Of a stretch of DNA of 64,000 bases, positions 47,673 to 60,115 are shown piece after piece. This DNA is from Protonemura montana (taxonomy: Eukaryota; Arthropoda; Insecta; Plecoptera; Nemouridae). The position numbers and the translations under genes are program-made. The stretch lies in contig OX387607.1 in the NCBI GenBank assembly GCA_947568835.1, positions 9,997,701-10,061,700 of the forward strand, written 5' to 3'. Under the pieces are notes generated by a model. That model made no database searches and had not been told where the DNA came from. It saw only the letters and a program-made list of their open reading frames with translations. How positions within the stretch are numbered: position 1 is the first letter of the stretch; each line of letters begins with the position of its first letter.

Positions 47673-48380
47673 TACTCCTTCTGATGTGAAAATACCATTA
47701 AAAAAATGTATATTACCAGATTTGCCAGTCCACCGGTTTATCGACCCAAAAAACAATACAACCAAAAACATCACCTGATCGATTCCAGTCTCATGCTAAC
47801 GCCTCGTAATATGAAATTTAGCACCGGACAACGAAGACGATTACCTGACAAGATCGCGAGACCAAGCCACAATTTATTTCACCAACACCACGCACCCATT
47901 ATCGCACTTTGGTGATCGCTAATTATTTTTTAATTGAATTTCTTCGCATGCTCCAGATCCATAGAAAAGCGAGCGAGCCTGCAAAGCCAGTACACTTAAC
48001 TCCAATTCCCCCCCGAGCACGCTGATTGTTCCGTAATCGATCGACACTCGGGCACAACAGGTATATAAAGATACATGGCAAGGAATCGACAAGCGGCCAA
48101 TAAATTACCGAAAGCGCCTGTCACAATTCTAGTGCCGCGATAACACCGTAGCGCGCTAATTGGAGTAATTGCGATATTTGTGGTACAAGATACCCGGGCA
48201 CTGATTGCAAGCAGTATCACCCTGCTCCAAGCCGAGATGCTGTGTGCAGCAGGGAGACGCCTTTAGGTGCCCACCGTCTTAAACCGTAATCAAGATGAGT
48301 AGCTATCGAAATTGAGAGAATAAATAAGCCAGAACTTCTCCAAATGGCCAAAAAACACCCCAAACAGTTTCCAAAATCTC

Positions 48381-48608
48381 CCAGACCAGGGGCTCTGTGG
48401 TACTGGGGTCTGATTGTGTTGGTGATTCTCACGATGATGATGATGCTAACCTAGCCTAGAAGAGAGAAGGAAAAAATCCAGTGAAGACACCAAGTACCGA
48501 GAGGACCGTCCAAAAGACAGTGTAACACAAACAACAGGAATCCTCCTCAAATCCACGCTGTCGCGAGGTTAATACGCAAGGCGAGTGAAGTAGTAGGTAC
48601 TAACTTTG
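48381..48608 (-). mobile_element. 5S rRNA-derived SINE, head missing (copy S9)
   Basis: The reverse complement contains the body (CCTCGCGACAGCGTGGATTT, GAGGAGGATTCCTGTTGTTT, TTCTAGGCTAGGTTAGCATC). The 5S head is absent, so this copy is 5'-truncated. Confidence 0.8.
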
Positions 48609-50059
48609 TAAGAGCGTTCGGGTGCGACCGGGAGCCTCGTTAGCTCAATGCGCATCTTGTTAGGAAATAATTAGCCGTGACAAATGAATACTCTGCCAGA
48701 TCTACCATCCAATAAATCTTCAATCGAGCTCTCTTACACACTAACACACACGTGTGTAACTCGAGCGAGCACAGCTGATGGCTTCGAATGGATTTTATCA
48801 TTGTGCTGTAGGTACTATAAAACGGTCCGTCTCTGCTCTGCGGAGAGATTCAGGTATTGTAATCTATATTTTAGAATCGGAACTTCGAGTCAATTCATTT
48901 CAGACGCTTTTTAAGATCTAGTTTAGAGTTACCAGGTATATTGGTCATTTGTTATAAGTACAGTATGGGTTAAAAAACTAAAAAGATAGAGCTGGCATCG
49001 TAAATCAAGTGCGACTGGTTCTAAGCGTTATCAAAACTGTCCGCATCCGATATAGTGTCGAAGTTCCGCGTTTGGAATGCAATTAGATTTTGTTGGCCTC
49101 TGTTTTCTCATCGATAAAAGGAAATAAATGAAACGAATTTTGCATAAAATATATCTGACCAATCGTTTAAGAGCTCTGTGTATTTTATATGTGGGATGCG
49201 GTTAGAGATAGTAAAGCTGCAAATAACTCAGACAAGTGAGGTTTTTATTGTTTGCAGCAGGTGTGTCTGAACCATATCGGTGGTAGTTACTAAAGAAGAA
49301 AAAAAACGCCCTTGTATCAGAAGAATGTGCCGTACCATTGAGTACTGAGTATCGATGAAATAACTCGCGAATAGGTGATAGATTTGATACTTGCGACAAA
49401 AATATAGAAAAATCTCGAAGACCACGCAGACAAAACCAAGCTTAAAAGGCAACCGTACCCAATTAATATCTATATAGAGGCTCGTGCAAAGCAATTAAAA
49501 TATTTCGTAATTTTAATCTAAACCACATGAATCAAAATCAAATTTACGAACCGCGGCGTGCGCTCTGCGATATTTTAAGGTGTACCACCGATTGTTTCGC
49601 GCCCTCAGGTGTTAATTATTACATATCAAACGTTAATGAGGTCCAGCAGCAGCGAATGAAATCATTTGCTTCGATTCAAACTACGAATTAAACGCGCGTC
49701 TGTGGAGACGGCTCGGCATTGTTTTAAGCAAACAACTGGTCGGGATTTGCTCGAGCAACATGATGACAGCCGCGGCTATAATAAATCGACTTTGATAACG
49801 AACTTGCAGCATAATACCGCGAGAGTGCTAACATTTTTTTCAGATTATTTTTGATTACTTTTTTTTTTTTTTCTGATGTTAAAGACGCCGGGTTATGATC
49901 GGTTTCTGTTTCAACGTGCACCTTTACTCTGTGTACTGATGTAAAGAATTACCAAACAACAGGAGCTGTGACTGGAGGCAGGTACTTATGTCATTTAATT
50001 TAACAAACAGTGGTACTAGCTTAATACCACAGTGCTAATTTAAAACTGTTTTCGCAAAA
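48609..50059. other. No supported gene
   Basis: No splice-supported exon was seen. A T14 tract lies at about 49859-49872. Confidence 0.35.
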
Positions 50060-50386
50060 ATATGGACGCCAAATGACTTCTTTGCAGTAAAAAATTGAGG
50101 ATGCTTCCAGGTGAAGTCACCGTCATGAAGGGTGTTAAGAAATTTAATTTCGTTGCTTCTAGCAATATACTTACGCTCAACAAGCTTTATTAATCCTAAC
50201 CTCAACGATTGATATACATGTATCGATGTCTTAAGTCAACATTTTTTAATTTTAGAGGTTAGTTAAAAAGGATGGTATAAAGTCAAATCAGTTGGTACCC
50301 ACCGTTACCACGTGTTACCTGCTCGTTTTTTCAGCAGAAAGCTAAACATCAACGCTGGCCCTCTGACTATACCTATAAACCTAATG
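50060..50386 (-). mobile_element. MITE-A copy A8
   Basis: The inverted family sequence has CAGGTGAAGTCACCGTCATG, CTCAACGATTGATATACATG, CCCACCGTTACCACGTGTTA and ends AACCTATAAACCTAATG at 50386. The left end is poorly preserved. Confidence 0.75.
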
Positions 50387-50660
50387 CTAGTACCGGTAGA
50401 TCACTTATAAACCTATATCCGCTGCCCATCCAGTGTGATTTAAAAGCATCAAGACATATCTGTAGTAAGTCAGAAGTAGTAAGAGGAACTCTGCAAAGAA
50501 ATGAACGTGGGATCGAGCACGTCAATCAACGTGAGATCCCCGCCAACAACTCACTCACTCAGAGACCCACACGAACTCGCTACCGAGATCTAAACGAGAT
50601 GACCTAATCGAACCCCGGTCACCAGACAGCACTGGACATGGTTCGGACACTGGAAGCTAT

Positions 50661-51030
50661 CCTGGGCACTGTTGTTCTTTGTGAGGTCATTGCTTCTGTA
50701 AGGTTATAGCTATCCAAAGCGCCATTTGCAAGATTATAGCTACCCTAAGTGGCCAAATTAAAATGTACATATAAAAGGATGTCTGCCAGTAAACAGCTAA
50801 TCTCCATGCTTACAGACAATCAGATTCTTCAATTTTCATTTTAACCACTAGATATATTTTGATCCGGACATTGTTATTTTGGATCTAACAGCCCTTTGTA
50901 AAGTTATAGCTATCCTAGGCGCCCTTAGTTAATGAATTGCTACACTGGGCACTATTTTAAAGGGGATTTCTACCCTCGGCGCCCTTTGCAAGGACATTTT
51001 TCTAATTGCAAGGGCATTGCAACCCTGGGC
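50661..51030. repeat. Degenerate tandem array, about 30-bp units
   Basis: Diverged units share CCTGGGCGCCCTTTGCAAGG and a following TATAGCTATCC or CATTGCTACCC segment. At least eight units can be picked out, interrupted near 50760-50880. Confidence 0.65.
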
Positions 51031-51531
51031 GCGATGACCCAATAAAGCACCGATCACTGTACATCACTAGGCAATGGACATTAAAACCAAAGACCATCGC
51101 ACAGGGGCGTGCTAGGGGCGTGTCCCGAGACGTCGCGCAGGGCAGGCCACGTGTGTAATTTTCACGTCAACTCGTTCACGTGTCAGCCGTGGTAACGGCG
51201 TCGACACCCGAACAGAAAAACGACAGGGGTTGGCCGGCACAGTCATCGTAAAAATATCAAAACCATTTGCTTCGTGGCGGCGTATATATACTGAGACTAC
51301 GAAATAATTTATCAAATGTGTTTTTACGAATCTGACGGTTGAGATTTTTGAAACGTTAGGCCGCGCGCTAGAGATTGGTATTATAAAATAACGAAGCAAA
51401 TTAAGTCTCGCTTCAAGACTGATAATGGTCTTAATGAATGTTAAATAAATAAGTTAGTCCTATTCAATCAGCTAGAGAGATGTCTTAATCAAATAACTAG
51501 ATTTTTAGACACAGCACGCTCTCTCTCTGTC

Positions 51532-51550
51532 TATATATATATATATATAT
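51532..51550. repeat. (AT)n microsatellite
   Basis: About nine AT units. Confidence 0.9.
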
Positions 51551-52380
51551 GTGCGCTACACATAAGACAAATAAAAACTCACAAAGGAATTGACTGCGAT
51601 ATTACAAATTGGATTGTAGGCGTTAAACTAGGATGGTCGGTCAGAATTAGAGCTAATGAGAAAAACTGTTTGCGATCCACCATTCAGGCGTAACGCCCGT
51701 TTGCAACTGACAGATAAATTAAATTTTTAAATAATTGCCAATCCTTGAGATGATCTAATTAATGATCTTGCAAATACCGAGAAGCCTTTGAAAAACCCTG
51801 CAAAGCTATCGATGCGTAAAGATCGTCCAAGACAATAATATCGGAATTGCGCTACCAGACATTATATGTACACATACATGCAATCGGCACCGTGCGCTCG
51901 GCACCAACGCTCGCTTCAATTATACGTTTCTGTAATCGACCGGTAATCAGGTAATATAATACCACTTCGGTGTGCACCGATACGATCGGTGGAATGAAAG
52001 GTAGGCACTCAATAATTGGTTATTACGGCTGGTCTGCCACGACTTGTGGCCGTAGGCAAGCGAGATGTAGGCTATAAGCGTGAAGCCAGACTCAGCCAAT
52101 CCCAATTCCAATTCTCTGGAACGAACGAACGAACGGGTCGGTCGAGGACGTTCAGAGAATAGGCTAAGCACTTGGGATACCGGCTCACTCAGTAGAAGAA
52201 AAGTAAAAGCGAAATCTAGGTTGACGGTTTGCGAAAATGGTGACAAAATTTCGTAGGATTTTGTTTGGTATTGCTGACGAAAACCAAGAGAGTTGCGACC
52301 GATGTAGCTTCTTTTTTTTACAATTTTGATGGGTATTTGAAATGTTTGTAAGATCCCGCTTTGAGGTAAACTATCAATAG
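51551..52380. other. No supported gene
   Basis: The 171-codon minus-strand frame at 51947-52462 covers part of this stretch. It has no splice boundaries, and its length is near the chance maximum for this window. Confidence 0.35.
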
Positions 52381-52464
52381 TGATTTCCTTGCCAAGAAAG
52401 TTGCAGTCATCTACGTTTGCCACACAGTGCAATATTTTAAAATACCAACTGACATCAAGCAAAC
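52381..52464 (+). CDS. Candidate internal exon
   Basis: Acceptor ACTATCAATAG and donor AAAC|GTAAGT bound 84 nt with one clean frame (1 + 27 codons + 2): DFLAKKVAVIYVCHTVQYFK then IPTDIKQ. Composition is plausibly coding, but the acceptor has little pyrimidine and the minus strand is also open. No family is recognised. Confidence 0.25.
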
Positions 52465-52687
52465 GTAAGTACCAGCCTTATCCATACCCCACGAGCATTA
52501 AATGTAATTTATCGTTATTTGATCCTTATGAAAACAGCCATAGATGTCGCATCGCGTTACGCAAACTAGACACCCACTACACTTCAACAACATAAGGAAA
52601 TCATCCTAGCAATTACAGCACCCATCTTGGGGCAGCCATTGCACACTTCCACGGGGTATGCCACGCTGAAGACTCTTGTGGCAGTAC

Positions 52688-53050
52688 CATTGGGTCTATA
52701 GTTAGTCAGAATCACACCACCAATGTTTAACTATCTACTGAGCAAATACGTAGTACCGGTACGTGCCACCCGATGGCGCTTGCGATAGTCTTTTTAAAAA
52801 ATATCTGCAATTAAATAATTACGTCTCAAAATATCGATACACGTATATGAACCGTTGAGGTAAGCATGAATAATAATTAATTGAGCTTAAACCAGTCCAA
52901 AACGCAAGTAATCTGCGAGGAATAACGAATGGCAATGCCTTCATCTCTGGGCGACCACCATTTTCGTCGATATAGTAGTTATCGGCCGGCAATTTTCTTT
53001 AAGACAGTTTAACATTAGCGCTGAGACTCTGACTAAACTATGTCCCAATG
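52688..53050 (+). mobile_element. MITE-A copy A9, full length reference (363 bp)
   Basis: Both termini are intact. The 5' end CATTGGGTCTATAGTTAGTC and following bases match the reverse complement of the 3' end (through TAACATTAGCGCTGAGAC to TGTCCCAATG) over about 44 bp, with mismatches. Interior boxes are GTGCCACCCGATGGCGCTTG, ATTAAATAATTACG, ATATGAACCGTTGAGG, AGTAATCTGCGAGGAATAAC and CATTTTCGTCGATATAG. No coding capacity is seen. The target duplication is not clear; AGTA occurs on both sides, displaced by one base. Confidence 0.9.
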
Positions 53051-53481
53051 AGTATACCCGCGGCACGAAGCGCACAGCTTTGCTCTGCACAACCCACGCG
53101 CGCTTTAAGGGGATCGTATATCTCTTTGCAATCAGATATGGCTCCGGTTGTTATTCGTGAAGTGTGCCCTATCTCACGTGGTGCACACACGGTGAGCAAA
53201 TGATGTGCATCCACGATTCCTCGCTGACATGTGGACGACGCTGTCAAATTTTAACACGTTCAGGACGATCTTTCGCAGGGTTTTTGTATTTGTTTATTGG
53301 GAACACATGGACATCGGTCAGATTTATTGATCGTTGTCCTTGTTTATCTATTTGAAACGCGGATCTTGTGAGTTTTTTTCCAGTGTTTTTCTTCATTTTT
53401 TACTAGTGACCAGACGATATTTTTATAAAAGTAAAAATGCCTATAGCTTACGAATCAGGACAACTATTTATAAGTAATTCA

Positions 53482-53790
53482 AACCTTTGATTGATTAATT
53501 AATTTGTGGAGGAGCTTTGACAGTTTTTTGACAGTGAGCCCTGAGGTACTGGTCTAATGGCGTCGGTCTATAAGTGGATGATGATGAAACTAAACTAGCC
53601 TAGAAGGGTGGAGAGGAAACCCGGTGCTGGTACGTAACCTACACTTGTTGATGAGAAACGAGAATATATTTGCTATATTAATTTTAACCCTCTCAATATT
53701 TCCAGGTCATTTGTATGATGGTCACTCGTCCAATACATAACCTAGCGCAATGTTGCTTAACTTCGGTGATCTCACGAGAACCGAAATTCC
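53482..53790 (-). mobile_element. 5S rRNA-derived SINE with replaced middle (copy S10)
   Basis: The tail end (GATTGATTAATTTGTGGAGG in plus orientation) and 3' body (CTAGCCTAGAAGGGTGGAGA) are present, as is the 5S head (GCAATGTTGCTTAACTTCGG). Between them about 50 bp of AT-rich sequence replaces most of the central body. Confidence 0.8.
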
Positions 53791-54406
53791 AATAAAAAGT
53801 ATGAGAAAAATCAAAGTGTGCTTTTTTACTACCAAAGGTAAATGAAAAGTACAAACAAAAAAAATATTTGGCCTGTCATTGAGATATTTCTAATTTTCTT
53901 AGGCAAAAGTAGTTTTGCAACCTCTCTCCTGTACTGATTTAACGTCAAGGTAATGTTAATCGTACCCATTGTAAGTTCACTGGCTATCTGAGGTCTCCAC
54001 TCAATAACATAAATTATTAATCATTTGTATCGGTTATTTGCAAGCCGACTAACCAACCAGAGGCCACTCGCATTGCCATACGATAGTCGATACATCATTT
54101 AACTAAAATTATAATTTGAAAGTCGATACGATTGCAATCGGAGCAAATTGGATCGATTGTTCTACGGATCGTATATTTTTAACGCCGTGACAGATAATTT
54201 GGTTGAAATTTGTTTCTTATTCAATAGGGCGAAAAAAGTTTAATAAAAAAAATAGAGTGCCTATATACATAACTTATATAGGCCCATGTGGTGCACCAAA
54301 CGGACAGTGAAAACATTCAGAGAAATTAAAATAAATTATATTGCCGGCTTGCCGAAGATTCGAATTAAACTTAGTAATTATTTTGCCGGAGCAAATATTA
54401 ACTTAC

Positions 54407-54511
54407 GGTTTTCGACACCTAAATCATCTAGCATGGCACGACCGGCCGTGTTTTTAAGCTCCACAACGCGCTTAAGACTCTCACCGTAATAAACAAAGAT
54501 CAATTTATCAA
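54407..54511 (-). CDS. Candidate internal exon
   Basis: On the minus strand an acceptor (CCGACAATTTCGAG) and strong donor (AACC|GTAAGT) bound 105 nt. One frame is highly protein-like (2 + 34 codons + 1): DKLIFVYYGESLKRVVELKN then TAGRAMLDDLGVEN. Phase is compatible with the exon at 57709-57803, whose second frame ends with one leftover base. No domain is recognised. Confidence 0.35.
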
Positions 54512-55139
54512 CTCGAAATTGTCGGTACGAAAGCCAACTAATGAAAGGGACCGGGTGGCGAATTTCGCCAAAACAAAAAATCGACAAGTAACACAGTTCG
54601 AAATATCTACCGTTTCTGAATCGCAAACGCCACGTGAGTTTCTTCGCAGACACCAAGCTACCGGCCACATAAACAATCTCGATCGACACGTCGACACGGT
54701 AAAATAACAGGCCGCACCGAAAGAAATCCGGCAAATCATTTAATTCGCATCTAACTGGACAGAGCAGCACTGCCGCAATGCCAAGCTAAGGCGAACAACG
54801 GTCAGCTGCACATATATAAGACCGTGTAACGTTGCAGAGGTCCTATGCATTCCGCCCGAGGTCCTCCACCTTCCCGACAAGTTCCACCAGACAGGAGAAC
54901 GTTCAATGGCCATTAATCGAACAGTGTTACCTATATCATATCGGTTACACGCCCCGGCATAGCTCAGGGGCGCGATCAAATACTGAACGGCCAGCGATCA
55001 CTAACAATTCATCACTTTCCGAAACGCGGCGGCGGCGAGGAGTTCGCTCCTTGATGCCAGTGACCGTGTACAGTGTGTTCCACCAGAGACGTGTCGCAAA
55101 GTGCTTGGTATTATTTTCCGCCCACGAAATGCCGCATTA

Positions 55140-55260
55140 AAGGAAAAAAAACTTTTGGATGAATTGCAATGAAAGGGTTTCACCCTGTAGTTTCATCCTG
55201 AAGATGACAAAGCGATCTCTGTCGAAACGTCGGGAGTAGTTCTTTTTAGGACTAAAAACC
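55140..55260 (+). other. Retroelement-end-like motif CCTGAAGAT...GTCGAAACGTCGG
   Basis: CCTGAAGATGACAAAGCGAT followed by CTCTGTCGAAACGTCGGGAG forms a short stem (GACA/TGTC) between CTGAAGA and GAAAC. An outer GTTTC (55190-55194) can pair with GAAAC. This arrangement recurs at ends of Penelope-like and related retroelements and resembles a hammerhead core, but has an extra T after CTGAAGA. The TTTTTAGGACTAAAAACCC after it may belong to the same element. Confidence 0.4.
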
Positions 55261-55446
55261 CTACACAAAAGAGCATTTACCGAAAAACCACAAGATTAAT
55301 ATACCAATGGCTTTTAAAACCTCAAAGAAATCAAGGAAAGGTTGTTTGTTCTAACAGATTTTAAATTGAAATGCGTACTCTGCAGAAATATTGTGAAATG
55401 TAAAGTAGCTCCTCTTCCTTCATATTCTCTTAGTTTCTTATTTCTG

Positions 55447-55866
55447 TCTGATTGATTGATTTGTGGTGGTTAACGATGCAATGTTTGGTAACGGGCCCTG
55501 TGGCACTGGTTTAATAGCATCTGTGAATGATTGGCTGATAATGGTTATGATGATGATGAACCTAGCCTAGCCTAAATGTGATGAGGAGAAACCCGGTACC
55601 GGAAATTAGCCGGCAGTACTCCTGTCGAAGACCACCGACTTACTGTCTAGTTCAACTAAAAAACCAGAATTTCTCCACAAATCCATGCTGTCAAGGGGAA
55701 GATAAGCAAGGCGAACGAAGTTGTTGTATTAGCTTTCATCCTTCCAACCTCTCTCCTGAACAGAACTGGTCATAAGTATGATCGACACCCATCCAATACC
55801 TGATCCAGCGTAGTGTTGCTTAACTTGGGTGATCTCACATGAGAACCGGTGTTTCTAGCACGCGTT
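55447..55866 (-). mobile_element. 5S rRNA-derived SINE, full length (copy S11)
   Basis: The tail appears as GATTGATTGATTTGTGGTGG at 55450-55469 in plus orientation, i.e. an AATC-type tail. The body includes CTAGCCTAGCCTAAATG, AATCCATGCTGTCAAGGGG and ACCTCTCTCCTGAACAGAAC; the head includes TAGTGTTGCTTAACTTGGGT and GAGAACCGGTG. Confidence 0.9.
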
Positions 55867-57708
55867 TGGTTTGACTATATATATATATATTTTTTTTTTG
55901 ATCTCAACATTATTGTATTGTCTGGTAGGTCTCATAAAGGGTACCTACTCCTCTCGAGGACTCTAAAAATTGTCTGCAAGTGGACCTTATCCTTTAGGCG
56001 CTGACCAGCAGAGGCGAAACGGACTCTAGCATGTGCCTACAGACGAACCAAAACGCTCTCGATACAATCACACTGGGAAACAAACCCGCGCATGATTGAT
56101 TGCCGCAGTTTGGTTTGAGCACTTTGGGCACGGTGCTCGGCTAATTGGTTGGTATCTGATGGAAGAAATCGTGAAGTAAAGCAATTAATAGATTCTTACG
56201 ATTTCTAATTTAGTGACTGTTCGAATTGAAAGAGAGATTATCGAGTTGAAAAAGTCGCTAACAATTTGGTAATTAGTTCGATCTGATAACGTGGTCGAGT
56301 GTTGGATGTTAATTTGAATAATAGTTTGAACTTCTGTGAACTGCTTTAGTTATCTTCGCCGTGTCTATGTACAGTGAGCTAGGAGTTAGTTTCACGAGCG
56401 ATAGTTTGTCAATGTCAAAACTTTGCTCTCTGCAGGTTGCTACGTTGAAAGACGGCACCTCCATCAAATGTCGAAAAATTAATGTCTTTTAGAGTTTAAT
56501 GGACTGACAACGTAGCGGTGATGCGGCGAGTGTGAATCGCCCCACCTCAAAGCAAGCACACATTACATTAGTTGATATCTCCAATGAAATTAACATATAA
56601 TTTTCTGTTCGTGCATCGAAGTCGCCAGGTCGAATCGCTCCAGATTCACGGTGCTCACGACGAGTTGGCCGTGCAAACCAACGGATAGATCTTCATGTTT
56701 CACATTGCACTCTTTGACAGACTAATAAAAATCCACTCGGCCACATGCTAAAATAAAAGAACTCACTACCGAGCAATATTATTTCGATATGAAATGATTA
56801 TTTATGATTGGTCTGTTTTCTCTGACAAGACCTCCTAGAGATTGAGCGTGCTCGTGAATTCTTCTCTCAGCATACTTCTTCTAGTTTCCATCCAACATCT
56901 CTCGCAGTAATATCACGGAAGCCAGAAGAGTCCGACGCAAATATGTCGGCCATTTTATCGAAATGTTTTATGTCGGAATGCTAATGTCGAGTATGGGAGA
57001 AGAAATTATGACCTCTGAAAAATCTTAACTCTTGTGCACACCGTAGCTGGTCGCGTGTATTTAAAAGAGGAAATATAACTTAGGATCCATTCGGATTACT
57101 GGCCTCGTGAAACCGAATGAATGAAACATTCAATTACGTTGGAAATTATGGCCGCACGGACCTCCGTCGAATTTTCAAATTATTACTTGTTTTTTAATTT
57201 CAATCCATGTTTAAACGAACATCTTTGGACGTTTAATTAATTCCGGTGCACGGTGTTTAAGAACCGCCAAAAATCTACATATATAAACAAATCAAAATGA
57301 GTTCAGCCGAGATTTTAAAAACAGCTCGGACCAGAACTCAAAGCCCACGTGATTACAATTTTAACCAGCCAAACACCTACGATTTCTTTCAGACTTGATT
57401 TGTTAAAGCGCAGTAGCCATACGTGGTGAGCTACCGTTCTTTCCACCAACTACTCAGCCCAAAAGACCGCCGTACTCGACGCAACTTGCAAATATACCGA
57501 CTTCTTGTCACATTTCCCGGAGGATATACACATAACCACCAATCACACACGATTCGACCACGCGGTAGACAAAATTTATCATAGTCTCATTCCCCATTTT
57601 TACCATTGCCAGTGAAATGATTTCGCCGTCCAGCGGGGAGGCTTCTACCATTGCCGTTCAAAAAGAAAGAGCGTTACGCCGTGAATTATGGGCTGTATTT
57701 TCACTTAC
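55867..57708. other. 1.8 kb without a supported gene
   Basis: No splice-bounded exon or known repeat was seen. A T9 tract with an AT microsatellite lies at 55878-55900. Confidence 0.35.
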
Positions 57709-57803
57709 GATTCGACCGCTCGTTGGGTAAGCCTTTGTTGCCCGGATGCCCTGCGACTCGTAATTGCAATAAACACGGCAGGGTATCTGGACATAATGGC
57801 GGC
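57709..57803 (-). CDS. Candidate internal exon with strong splice sites
   Basis: On the minus strand a textbook acceptor (CGTTTGTTTTACAG) and donor (AATC|GTAAGTGA) bound 95 nt. All three frames are open, so splice-site quality is the main evidence. The frame compatible with the exon at 54407 reads PPLCPDTLPCLLQLRVAGHP then GNKGLPNERSN. Another reads AAIMSRYPAVFIAITSRRAS. The right frame cannot be decided here. Confidence 0.35.
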
Positions 57804-58628
57804 CTGTAAAACAAACGACATACAACTTAATACTAAAAAAAATCTCTTCTACAGCATCATAATCGTAATAGAATAGCATAAGTATTTTATATCATTATAT
57901 TTGGCTGTAATGGGTTAAACCTCTGGACTAGCGCCACGGAAGCCTTGTGAAAGAATGGCAGCCTAAGAGGTTTATTGCTTAATTTGTCATTGTCACGGTT
58001 GAAAAAGGTAAAATTAAATTTTCGAATATATAAAACGATTTGTAGTTAAATTACGCCCACATTATTATGACGGTATAAAAATGTTTCAAATGTTATTATG
58101 ATGGCACGGTGATTTGCATACGCTATAATATTGTTGACGATTTTTAACTGTTATATATTATCAATTTGACGTTAATGTCAAACGATAGCATGGAATCGAC
58201 CCACATGGAACGCGTTTGGATTCAAATGGGCATGCTGATAAATGATAATGGATTGAATTGCACACAAGTTATGAAAATATCAGTGTTTTGCATGCGGTGT
58301 ACTGGACACTTTTGCATGGCGATAAATCTTCGTTCTGCATAATAATGACGTCTGAGGATGAAGTCAATTAAACCGAGAGGAAGGGGCTCTGGAGAATGCA
58401 ACCAGAACTCCATCCGTGGTCAATTGATTGCTTCAGAGCTATCTGAAGCCTGGCAAGATGCATGTATGCAGATATTTTTGAACTGTAGGTAATCAGTTTA
58501 GCGGGATAACACAATTTTCCGGTAGAGGCGCCACCGATCGTTTGGAGCGACAAGTGGGCCAACTGTCATTTTTAAAAACATCGCAAATCATCTGCACTGA
58601 TGTCCGCCATTTTCCCTATGCTCTACAG
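57804..58628. other. No supported gene
   Basis: AT-rich sequence with no recognised repeat or supported exon. Confidence 0.35.
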
Positions 58629-58745
58629 CTTGAGTCGTACCAAGATGTTTGGTATTTCACGCTAGTTTACGATATTTTTACTAAATTTAACAAGCTTGGG
58701 GATTGTTTTCTGGGTGAAACAAGTATTTTGAAATCCTGCAACTGA
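58629..58745 (+). CDS. Candidate terminal exon with downstream AATAAA
   Basis: Acceptor TTCCCTATGCTCTACAG is followed in phase 0 by LESYQDVWYFTLVYDIFTKF, NKLGDCFLGETSILKSCN and TGA. AATAAA occurs at 58842-58847, about 97 nt after the stop. Aromatic-rich and protein-like, but unrecognised; no upstream exon was found. Confidence 0.3.
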   Translation, partial: LESYQDVWYFTLVYDIFTKFNKLGDCFLGETSILKSCN

Positions 58746-60115
58746 AATCGTATCGGGGACAGTCCTTGTGCTGGTCTGCACGCGGGCTGGACTACAGTCG
58801 AATTGGCGAACTTAGATCCTAGCAGCATTAAAAAACGACGAAATAAAAAGCATTTCTGGTAGAAACATTGACAAAAAAATATATATATTACGCCAGTACC
58901 TATGTTTTTTTTTTTCATTGCCTGATTTTCACAAGTATTTGAGGATTTGAATCCGTTCACAACGACATGCAAGGTGACACGAATGAGTCACCGCTCTGAC
59001 ACTTCAGTCATCGTGCAAGTGCAGACATATTTCAGTCTCAATATTCTCAGAAACAAAATCGCCTTATATAGCGCGACTGACCGCCATTCACACTTTTCCC
59101 CCGATTTCTCAAATCTGCTCAAGTTTGGCTATCACAATCGCATCATCTTTGCAAGGAAAAGGATCAAACGTCAGTCGCTCACGGGGATCAATCAATTCAA
59201 TCTTCGATATTGAGGTTATATTCTCCACACGTACCCGTGAAGTGCATTCACGAGCCTAATACGGCTAAAACCACGTTACGCTCTGCACTAGGCGAATTAT
59301 AAAAATTAAAACACTATTTTTACTATTTCTTATAAGGACTTTCCGCTATGAGTTAATGTTTTATATTTTATATCTGTAAAAAAAAAATGTATATTCTTTA
59401 TACACTTACCTTTACCATAAGTATATTGCGCACACACTTTTCAAATAGTCTTGAAACGGATAAATATATACCTCCCGAGACATACTTAATATAATAAGTT
59501 TTATTCATGGCAACAACAGGATTGTAAATAATTTTTATAAATGAAATAAAGTACAGTATTTTATGTCAAATACCTCTGATATTATGTCCAAACTGTCACA
59601 GTGAAGCAATCTAGTATACCTATTCACGAGTTCACCGTACAGGTTTTCTAAAGTTTTACACTAACTTGCTCGCAAAACGTTTAGCCATTGCATTACAATC
59701 TTTAACGAACAATAAATTAGTGATGTGGATCTTATAAAACTACACTTCAACACTTTCAGTGACAATTAAACTAGGTTTTTAAAAATCATTAACCTCCATT
59801 CTTATGGCGACAAAGCCCATAAGACGTTCGATATTGGCAAGACATTGATTCTTAAAGCGTGGGAACAGACTATGTTTTGCCCGCAATGTCATGGATTTCT
59901 CTATCGCTAACTGGGTTGCCGGCTAGCCTGAGACCTGCTTGCACTGGTCAAGACACTCAAAGCGTAGATATTTATGAACCCAACCAACATCAACTACCAA
60001 CGTCCAACAACAATTGTGTTCAGATACTTGCTTCTGTACAATGCCACATTATAGCTAGCGATAAATATCAAAACCGTGCGCATTTTTGATAGCACTCATA
60101 ATTGACGGCTAACCC
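58746..60115. other. No supported gene
   Basis: AT-rich with an A8 tract near 59380. Frames at 58947 and 59859 have no splice support. Confidence 0.35.

Noticed and set aside
51947..52462. 171-codon minus-strand open frame
   Set aside because: No acceptor or donor at sensible positions and no repeated or recognisable motif. The opposite strand has a splice-bounded candidate exon, and the length is near the chance maximum.
53140..53191. Plus-strand mini-exon MAPVVIREVCPISRGAHT with GTGAGC donor
   Set aside because: Splice signals alone over 52 nt, next to a MITE end, are too weak; both strands are open.
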